From contig DLOQ01000152.1 of NCBI GenBank assembly GCA_002479655.1, positions 12,780 through 18,874 on the forward strand: a DNA stretch of 6,095 nucleotides. The letters run 5' to 3'. Of the stretch, positions 1 through 5,262 are shown in pieces. Within the stretch, counting starts at the first letter, position 1. The number at the start of each line of letters is the position of its first letter. The notes under the pieces are model-generated. The model ran no database searches, was not told the DNA's origin, and worked only from the letters and a program-made list of their open reading frames with translations. The DNA is from Lachnospiraceae bacterium UBA7480 (GTDB lineage Bacteria; Bacillota; Clostridia; Lachnospirales; Lachnospiraceae). A program made the translations under genes and the position numbers.

Positions 1-1157
1 TGCTTAAGGGCAAGTATGATGAGGACAATCTTGAATATGTCAAAAAGCATCTACAGCTTTCCGGCGATATCCGGTATGTCAATATAGAAGTGATCGGCGG
101 AGGGGGGGATGATGAGGAGGATGATTCTGACTTAAGGGAATTGCAGCACCAGCTTTATCAGACTTGTTGTGAATCCCAGAAGGATAATATCAATCATTTT
201 GTCTTTGATGTATCTTATGATGACAGCAGCTATGACGTGGGGTTTATCTATTGCGATAATATGGCTACGAGGCGAGATCTTTCTGAAAAGGAATATTTTA
301 ACGCGATGATACAAAAGGTCGAGAATATCATGCGCAGACAGATCAAGATGACCTGCGGAAAAAAAGTGCCGGATATTCAGGCAATCGCAAAATCTTACAG
401 TTCCTGCTACATCCTGAACAGTGTGGGGGGATTTCACAATAAAAAGAAGCTGTATATATATGAAGAAGACGCGCAGATCGACGGAGAGCAGAATGCGGTG
501 TTTCTTTGCAAGTCCGGTATTGATAATGTCGTCTCGGCTATTAACAGCGGTGATAAAGCTGCTATGGACAGCGCTATTGACGCGTTGTTTGAAGAATTGC
601 GCGGGATCGGGGAAAAGGAGAATGCTAAAAATCTGAATATCAACTATCTGCTGTTCCAATTGATCCATATAGCATCGGAGCAGGATGATAATGTGAATCA
701 GGAGGAGGTGCTTCATTATATCGCTGAAAATTCATTTGATGAATCCATCACCCGTGGAGGCAGCCGGCATATGAAGAGATTTGCATATGAATATTCAGAA
801 TATTTATTAAGCCTTCGGAGAAATGTGTCAAGAGGTTTGATCTTCAGCATAGAAAAGGATCTTCAGGAGCATTTTGATGAGAATATCACGTTAAAGAGCC
901 TTGGCGATAAATATTATATCAACAGCTCTTATCTCGGACAGATCTTTAAGAAGACACATAACAACACATCCTTTAAGGATTATCTGACACAGATAAGAAT
1001 TGATCATGCGGCATCACAGCTTTTAAATACTGATAAAAAAGTGATCAAAATAGCGGAGGATGTGGGATATAAAGACTGCGATTATTTTATCCGTAAATTT
1101 ATTGAGCTAAAGGGGTGTACGCCTTCAAAATACCGGCGGAATAACAGTATACAATGA
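1..1157 (+). CDS. Two-component response regulator, YesN/AraC type (5' end missing)
   Basis: Transcription factor that, in this family, is phosphorylated by a membrane sensor kinase and then activates a nearby sugar-transport operon. The frame is open from base 3 with no stop, so the gene starts upstream; the GTG at 90 is an internal codon, because the preceding 29 codons (KGKYDEDNLEYVKKH and on) are typical of the family's region after the receiver domain. Counting from base 3 there are 384 residues. Residues 1-275 form the central region, including VGFIYCDNMA (79-88). An AraC-type domain fills about 280-378: first helix-turn-helix near 295-320, second from about 347, with the conserved GY..CDYFIRKF and ending TPSKYR (373-378). 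The receiver domain with its phospho-accepting Asp is not visible. An acidic glycine linker (GGGGDDEEDDSD) sits near residues 32-43 and is encoded partly by a G7 run. A YesM-like kinase gene is expected upstream but is not seen. The neighbouring operon suggests a xylo-oligosaccharide signal; this is inference. Confidence 0.93.
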   Translation, partial: LKGKYDEDNLEYVKKHLQLSGDIRYVNIEVIGGGGDDEEDDSDLRELQHQLYQTCCESQKDNINHFVFDVSYDDSSYDVGFIYCDNMATRRDLSEKEYFNAMIQKVENIMRRQIKMTCGKKVPDIQAIAKSYSSCYILNSVGGFHNKKKLYIYEEDAQIDGEQNAVFLCKSGIDNVVSAINSGDKAAMDSAIDALFEELRGIGEKENAKNLNINYLLFQLIHIASEQDDNVNQEEVLHYIAENSFDESITRGGSRHMKRFAYEYSEYLLSLRRNVSRGLIFSIEKDLQEHFDENITLKSLGDKYYINSSYLGQIFKKTHNNTSFKDYLTQIRIDHAASQLLNTDKKVIKIAEDVGYKDCDYFIRKFIELKGCTPSKYRRNNSIQ

Positions 1158-1161
1158 TCAT

Positions 1162-1213
1162 AACCCGATAAGATCCGGATCAAAAATGATATATGGATTT
1201 TATCGGGTTTTTT
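1162..1213 (+). terminator. Rho-independent terminator of the response regulator gene
   Basis: Five bases past the stop codon, AACCCGATAAGATCC (1162-1176) pairs with GGATTTTATCGGGTT (1195-1209), giving a 15-bp stem with one G-U pair and an 18-base loop. The right arm runs into a T tract (six Ts, 1208-1213). It separates the regulator transcript from the transporter operon, which therefore needs its own promoter. Confidence 0.9.
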
Positions 1214-1229
1214 ATTATAGTTTGTCGGG

Positions 1230-1258
1230 TTGTTATATTTGGGATATGAAATTATACT
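1230..1258 (+). promoter_or_regulatory. Sigma-A-type promoter of the transporter operon
   Basis: A -35 box TTGTTA (1230-1235, 4 of 6 to TTGACA) and a -10 box TATACT (1253-1258, 5 of 6 to TATAAT) are separated by exactly 17 bases in an AT-rich stretch just after the upstream terminator. The start of transcription would be near 1265, leaving a leader of about 40 bases. The imperfect -35 box fits a promoter that is helped by an activator such as the upstream regulator, but that is inference. Confidence 0.7.
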
Positions 1259-1272
1259 TTATATTAAAGTAA

Positions 1273-1285
1273 GTCGTATAACGAC
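1273..1285 (+). promoter_or_regulatory. Perfect inverted repeat in the operon leader (possible operator or 5' hairpin)
   Basis: GTCGT-ATA-ACGAC is a perfect 5-bp dyad with a 3-base centre, placed at about +8 to +20 relative to the inferred transcription start and just before the ribosome binding site. A related element, TTTGTCG (1221-1227), lies upstream of the -35 box, and its exact complement CGACAAA occurs at 1282-1288, overlapping the dyad. It could be a repressor or regulator site, or a small stem-loop at the 5' end of the mRNA. The function is not known. Confidence 0.35.
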
Positions 1286-1292
1286 AAAAAAT

Positions 1293-1299
1293 AGGGAGG
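1293..1299 (+). promoter_or_regulatory. Ribosome binding site of the solute-binding protein gene
   Basis: AGGGAGG lies 7 bases before the ATG at 1307, near-ideal strength and spacing. It decides the start: the overlapping ATG at 1303 is out of frame and reaches a stop after three codons. Confidence 0.8.
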
Positions 1300-1306
1300 T
1301 TAATGT

Positions 1307-3019
1307 ATGAAATTTAAAAGAGTTTTAGCGCTCACAATGGCATGCATGCTCAGTGTTGCGACGCTCGCGGGTTGTAATAAGGGCGGCACGACAGGCGGAG
1401 ATGCTGCAGGCGGCGGATCACTTGGACTTGATTCCGGTGAGACATTTACGGATGATCAGATCATTGATTTTACGATGTTTATCGCAATGCCCGGATCTGA
1501 GATCAACGACGGCAATGAGATCCAGCAGTTGATCGCTGAGAAGACAGGCGTAAGAGTTAAGGAAACATGGCTTACCGGTCAGACGGCAGCTGAAGCAGTT
1601 GGTTCCATCCTTGCTTCCGGTGACCTGCCTGACTTTATCGACGGCGGTGACGGCATGATGCAGCTTTACGATGCAGACGTGCTTGTTCCATGGGATGATT
1701 ATATTGAGAAATATCCCAATATCAAAGAGCTTTATTCAGATGCAGAGTGGGAAAGCTTCCGTCAGGCAGACGGTCACATCTATTGGGCAAACGTATTTAC
1801 CAATACATATGGCGAATCCATGGCGACAAGCCATAATGATGAGGCTTTCTGGATCCAGTGCCGCGTACTTGAGTGGGATAATTATCCTAAGATCGAGACA
1901 TTAGATCAGTATTTCGACCTTCTTGAGAGATACGCAGACGCTAATCCGGAGATGGAAGATGGAACAAAGGTCATTCCTTACACAATGCTTTGTGATGACT
2001 GGAGATATTTCTGTATTGAAAACGCACCTGAGTTTTTGGCAGGATATCCGAACGACGGATCCGTTATCGTTGATGTAGATAACATGAAGATCGTTGACTA
2101 CAATACGATTCCGGAAGCAAAAGAATATTTCTCTATTCTTAATGAAGAGTATAACAAGGGCTATATCGATACGGAATTTGCAACACAGACATATGATGAG
2201 TATATTGCAAAGCTTTCTACGGGACGTGTCCTGGGTATGTGTGACCAGTATTGGGATTTTGCTTATACGATCAACGATATCTTCATTCAGCAGAATCTTG
2301 ATGATATCGGCTGCAATTATGTTTCTCTTGGACTTACGCTTGAAGCAGGCAAGGATCAGATGTGGCATGTATATGGAGATACACTTAATAACTCTTCAGG
2401 TGTTGCTGTAACAACAAGCTGCTCAGATCCGGACAGAGCATTCCAGTTCCTTAACGATGTTCTTGATCAGGAGATTCACGATCTGAGATTCTGGGGTGTT
2501 GAAGGTGTTGACTATCTTGTAGATGAGGATGGTATGTATTATAAAACTCCGGAAATGAGAGACCAGTGGGCTGATACATCATATCAGGCATCACACAGAT
2601 GTGTATATTCTTATCTGCCTCAGTGGCTTGGAACAAGCCGTGACGGAAAGAATGCGATGCAGCCTCAGGAGCAGGAATCTGAGTTCTTTGCAGGTCTTGC
2701 AGAGCCTCTGGTAAATTGCTTCGAAGCATATGGCGCACATGGTTATCCTGATATGATCGGCTCCGTAGTGAAAGAGACCGGTCCTTGGTATCCGATGTAT
2801 TCATACTCCAATGCTATGACCACAGAGACCGCCGGCGGCGTTGCTTGGACAAAGATGGGTCAGGTAAAACATGAGTGGCTTCCGAAGGTTGTAATGGCAT
2901 CCAATTTCGATTCCACATGGGATTCCTATATGGAAGCATATGCAGCATGCAAGCCGGAAGACTTTATTGCGGAGATGCAGGAAGAGCTTGAAAGAAGAGC
3001 TGCAGTTGCGAATCAATAA
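1307..3019 (+). CDS. ABC transporter extracellular sugar-binding lipoprotein (LplA/XynE-like)
   Basis: A 570-residue lipoprotein that should sit on the outer face of the membrane, bind an oligosaccharide and hand it to the two permeases encoded next. The N-terminus has a charged MKFKR start, a hydrophobic core and a lipobox L20-A21-G22-C23, with C23 the predicted lipidated residue. A flexible Gly-rich linker follows (about 26-44). The mature part shows the family's ILASGDLPDF stretch (101-110) and is rich in Trp and Tyr, as expected for stacking on sugar rings. At 570 residues it falls among the large binding proteins that partner LplB/YtcP permeases (often about 500-570), larger than typical MalE-like proteins. 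It is the first gene of the operon, with its own promoter and a strong RBS. Substrate: xylo-oligosaccharides are inferred from the GH10 gene downstream; related proteins also bind other plant polysaccharide fragments, so specificity is unproven. Confidence 0.93.
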   Translation: MKFKRVLALTMACMLSVATLAGCNKGGTTGGDAAGGGSLGLDSGETFTDDQIIDFTMFIAMPGSEINDGNEIQQLIAEKTGVRVKETWLTGQTAAEAVGSILASGDLPDFIDGGDGMMQLYDADVLVPWDDYIEKYPNIKELYSDAEWESFRQADGHIYWANVFTNTYGESMATSHNDEAFWIQCRVLEWDNYPKIETLDQYFDLLERYADANPEMEDGTKVIPYTMLCDDWRYFCIENAPEFLAGYPNDGSVIVDVDNMKIVDYNTIPEAKEYFSILNEEYNKGYIDTEFATQTYDEYIAKLSTGRVLGMCDQYWDFAYTINDIFIQQNLDDIGCNYVSLGLTLEAGKDQMWHVYGDTLNNSSGVAVTTSCSDPDRAFQFLNDVLDQEIHDLRFWGVEGVDYLVDEDGMYYKTPEMRDQWADTSYQASHRCVYSYLPQWLGTSRDGKNAMQPQEQESEFFAGLAEPLVNCFEAYGAHGYPDMIGSVVKETGPWYPMYSYSNAMTTETAGGVAWTKMGQVKHEWLPKVVMASNFDSTWDSYMEAYAACKPEDFIAEMQEELERRAAVANQ

Positions 3020-3055
3020 TCGCTGATGTTTGAAAAGAATATGTAATTATGATGT

Positions 3056-3085
3056 GGCAACCCCGATCATAAGATCGAGGTTGCC
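3056..3085 (+). other. Stable intergenic mRNA hairpin between binding protein and permease genes
   Basis: GGCAACCCCGATC (3056-3068) pairs with GATCGAGGTTGCC (3073-3085): 12 of 13 positions pair, the exception being C3063-A3078, around an ATAA loop. The downstream sequence is GCTAATAAAG, with no T-run, so it is not a standard intrinsic terminator. In many transport operons such a hairpin after the binding-protein gene protects the upstream mRNA from 3' decay or lets only part of transcription through, so that the binding protein is made in excess. That role is inferred here. Confidence 0.7.
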
Positions 3086-3095
3086 GCTAATAAAG

Positions 3096-3102
3096 AAGGA
3101 GG
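3096..3102 (+). promoter_or_regulatory. Ribosome binding site of first permease, with long spacing
   Basis: AAGGAGG is a near-perfect Shine-Dalgarno, but it lies 13 bases from the ATG at 3116, longer than the usual 5-9. No alternative start is closer: an in-frame TAA at 3110-3112 directly bounds the ATG, and the next in-frame ATG (3200) has no ribosome binding site. The wide spacing could lower translation of the permease relative to the binding protein. Confidence 0.65.
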
Positions 3103-3115
3103 CTGAAAATAAGAT

Positions 3116-4114
3116 ATGGACCTCGAATCAAAGAAGGAAGAAAAGAAAGAAGAAAAGAAAAAAGAAAAGAAGCTGCCGAAGGCATCGTCTAAAAAAACAA
3201 TGAGGGAAAAGCTTTCTAAAAAGGAAATTGAGCGACAGGGGATTCTGCTGGGCTTTATGGCTGTATATGTAATTTACGGCATTGTGTTTTATTATCTGCC
3301 ACTGGGCGGATGGATTATGGCTTTCCAGAATTACAAAATCAAAACGGGTCTTTTCGGTTCTACGTTTGTCGGATTGGATAAGTTTAAATTCCTTTTTGAG
3401 GATGTGGAGTTTTTAAGAGTTATCAGAAATACCCTGGCAATGGGTGTCATCAATCTTGTTTGTACATTTATCATGGCAATCGTTTTTGCCATCCTCTTGA
3501 ATGAAGTCAGAAATAGATTTGGAAAGAAGCTGGTTCAGACGATTTCATATTTACCGCATTTCCTTTCATGGATTATCGTAACAGGCATCATCCATGATTC
3601 GTTATCTAATACCGGTATTATAAATGAATTGCTTGTGAACTGGAATATTATAAAGACACCAATCAACTTTTTTGCGCATGAAGGCTATTTTTGGCCGATC
3701 GTTGCTTTCGCGAATGTATGGAAAGAAACAGGATGGAATGCAATCATATATCTTGCGGCTATCGTATCCATCGATCCCTCACTCTATGAAGCGGCTGAGA
3801 TGGACGGCGCAGGAAGATGGGCAAAGATCAAGCATATTACGCTGCCCGGAATCCGGCCTACGATCATGATCCTGCTGGTAATGAATATAGGTAATGTCCT
3901 GAATGCCGGATTTGAAGTTCAATACTTATTAGGTAACGGTCTGGTGCGTAAGGTATCTGAAACGATTGATATCTATGTGTTGAACTGGGGTGTCAGCCAG
4001 TCCGATTATTCATTGGGTACTGCGGCTGGTATTTTCAAGAGCGTTGTTGCGATTATTCTCATTATAATTGCCAACTATGTCGCTAAGAAGACCGGCGAAG
4101 AGCATCTGTTCTAA
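3116..4114 (+). CDS. ABC sugar transporter permease, LplB type
   Basis: One of the two membrane subunits of a CUT1-family carbohydrate importer; it forms half of the pore and contacts the ATPase. The 332-residue protein has about six hydrophobic segments (near residues 43-61, 104-128, 139-160, 192-216, 244-265 and 300-322). The EAA loop that docks on the ATPase is clear at 224-233: YEAAEMDGAG, followed by ITLPGIRP. Other LplB hallmarks are NTLAMG (105-110), AILLNEVRN (125-133) and YLPHFLSWII (145-154). The N-terminus is unusual: about 40 hydrophilic residues, of which roughly 5-28 are mostly Lys and Glu, encoded by a purine-only tract around 3131-3171. The second permease starts 12 bases after the stop, consistent with co-expression. 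No ATPase gene is visible nearby; these importers often share an MsmX-like ATPase encoded elsewhere. Confidence 0.93.
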   Translation: MDLESKKEEKKEEKKKEKKLPKASSKKTMREKLSKKEIERQGILLGFMAVYVIYGIVFYYLPLGGWIMAFQNYKIKTGLFGSTFVGLDKFKFLFEDVEFLRVIRNTLAMGVINLVCTFIMAIVFAILLNEVRNRFGKKLVQTISYLPHFLSWIIVTGIIHDSLSNTGIINELLVNWNIIKTPINFFAHEGYFWPIVAFANVWKETGWNAIIYLAAIVSIDPSLYEAAEMDGAGRWAKIKHITLPGIRPTIMILLVMNIGNVLNAGFEVQYLLGNGLVRKVSETIDIYVLNWGVSQSDYSLGTAAGIFKSVVAIILIIIANYVAKKTGEEHLF

Positions 4115-4126
4115 GGGGGTAGTATA

Positions 4127-5164
4127 ATGAAAGATAAGAAAGACAAAAACGAGATCAAATTAAATTATTCCAACATGAATAAAAGGGACGGCAGCAGAGA
4201 ACATGAAACGCATGCGGAAGAGACATCGGAAAAGCTTAGGAAATTAAAAAAGGTTCTGCTGGGAAGCTCCTATAGAAGGGAAAGCCCCGGGGATACGTTT
4301 TTTGGCATCTGTATTGCTATTTTCATGGTACTTTTTTCCATAGTTACGCTTTACCCCGTACTGAACACAGTTGCCATTTCATTCAATGATGGACTGGATG
4401 CCGTAAAAGGCGGAATCCATCTTTGGCCGAGGGTATTCTCGCTGAAGAGTTATGAAACGGTTTTTGGAATACAGGGCTTTGTGCAGGGAGCATTGATAAC
4501 TGTTTTAAGAACTGTTCTCGGTACGTTGTTTGCTCTGGTAGCCAACGCGCTGCTTGCATACATAATCTCACGTAAACACTTTATGTTCAGATCAGGGCTT
4601 TCGCTTTTCTGGGTTATCACGATGTACGTGAATGGCGGACTTATCCCGACGATGGTGCTTTATAAAGCGCTTCATCTTACAAGCTCATTTTGGGTATATG
4701 TCATCCCCGGTATGGTAAGCGCATTTAACGTAATGGTAATCAGAACATATATGGAAGGGCTTCCGGATGAACTGGAAGAATCCGCACAGCTTGATGGCGC
4801 GGGTTATATGACGATCTTCCTTAAGATCATTTCCCCGCTTTGCAAGCCTGTTTATGCAACGGTCGCGCTGTTTGTCGCGGTATATCAGTGGAACTCATGG
4901 TTTGACGCGATGATCTATAACCGTATGAAACCTGAGTATACAACGCTTCAGTATGAGTTGATGAAATTGTTGTCATCTGTTATGCAGCAAAGCGGAAGCG
5001 CAACCGGCGGAGCTGCTGCTCAGGGCGGTAGTGTTTCGGCTGTAACGCCGGTGAGCGTCAGATCAGCTGCAACGGTTATCACTATGCTGCCTATTATATG
5101 TCTGTATCCGTTCCTGCAAAGATATTTTGTGACCGGTCTTACCATCGGCGGTGTAAAGGGATAA
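4127..5164 (+). CDS. ABC sugar transporter permease, YtcP type
   Basis: The second membrane subunit of the same importer, pairing with the LplB-type protein to form the channel. The 345-residue protein has six hydrophobic segments (about 58-80, 118-146, 154-180, 185-206, 241-260 and 313-333). The EAA loop is ELEESAQLDGAG (215-226), and the C-terminus YPFLQRYFVTGLTIGGVKG (327-345) is the typical YtcP/LplC ending. AAGGGGGT (4113-4120), which overlaps the previous stop codon, supplies the ribosome binding site six bases before the ATG at 4127. The first 55 residues are hydrophilic and charged, a cytoplasmic tail longer than usual for the family; the alternative ATG for Met17 has no ribosome binding site. 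A Gly/Ala/Ser-rich stretch (about 288-305) fills the loop before the last membrane segment. A terminator follows, so this is the last gene of the main transporter transcript. Confidence 0.93.
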   Translation: MKDKKDKNEIKLNYSNMNKRDGSREHETHAEETSEKLRKLKKVLLGSSYRRESPGDTFFGICIAIFMVLFSIVTLYPVLNTVAISFNDGLDAVKGGIHLWPRVFSLKSYETVFGIQGFVQGALITVLRTVLGTLFALVANALLAYIISRKHFMFRSGLSLFWVITMYVNGGLIPTMVLYKALHLTSSFWVYVIPGMVSAFNVMVIRTYMEGLPDELEESAQLDGAGYMTIFLKIISPLCKPVYATVALFVAVYQWNSWFDAMIYNRMKPEYTTLQYELMKLLSSVMQQSGSATGGAAAQGGSVSAVTPVSVRSAATVITMLPIICLYPFLQRYFVTGLTIGGVKG

Positions 5165-5187
5165 AATTGTTCAGATAGTGATCATTT

Positions 5188-5222
5188 TCCACTCCGACGT
5201 TTCTTCGTTGGAGTGGATTTTT
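5188..5222 (+). terminator. Rho-independent terminator after the transporter genes
   Basis: TCCACTCCGACG (5188-5199) pairs with CGTTGGAGTGGA (5206-5217), a 12-bp stem with one G-T pair and a 6-base TTTCTT loop, followed by five Ts (5218-5222). It should end most transporter transcripts before the xylanase gene, although the short T-run may allow read-through into it. Confidence 0.85.
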
Positions 5223-5236
5223 GGAATTATGCGGAT

Positions 5237-5251
5237 TTCTGATTCGCAGAA
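5237..5251 (+). promoter_or_regulatory. Small inverted repeat upstream of the xylanase gene
   Basis: TTCTG-ATTCG-CAGAA is a perfect 5-bp dyad with a 5-base centre, between the terminator and the GH10 start codon. It may be an operator or a weak leader hairpin, or chance, since short dyads like this are common. No convincing -35/-10 pair was seen between 5222 and 5263. Confidence 0.2.
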
Positions 5252-5262
5252 TACGGAAAGGC

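Noticed and set aside
132..716. Minus-strand open frame of 194 codons opposite the regulator
   Set aside because: It lies fully antisense to a well-supported gene, has no recognisable domain, and looks like a shadow of the coding frame.
90..1157. Complete regulator gene starting at GTG 90
   Set aside because: The frame is open from base 3 and the residues before the GTG are typical of the family, with no ribosome binding site before 90. The gene is cut by the window's left edge.
1210..1306. Riboswitch or long regulatory leader before the binding-protein gene
   Set aside because: The expected leader is only about 40 bases with one 5-bp dyad, too short for a known riboswitch.
2015..2032. Catabolite-repression (cre) site in the binding-protein gene
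   Set aside because: TGAAAACGCACCTG resembles the cre core but lacks the closing CA, and it lies deep inside a coding region. No better match was seen near either promoter region.
1901..2368. Minus-strand open frame opposite the binding-protein gene
   Set aside because: Cys/Ile-rich translation with no known motif, fully antisense to the lipoprotein gene; a frame shadow.
3056..3085. Intrinsic terminator after the binding-protein gene
   Set aside because: The stem is strong but no T-run follows, and the downstream permeases lack a convincing promoter of their own, so an mRNA-stabilising or attenuating hairpin fits better.
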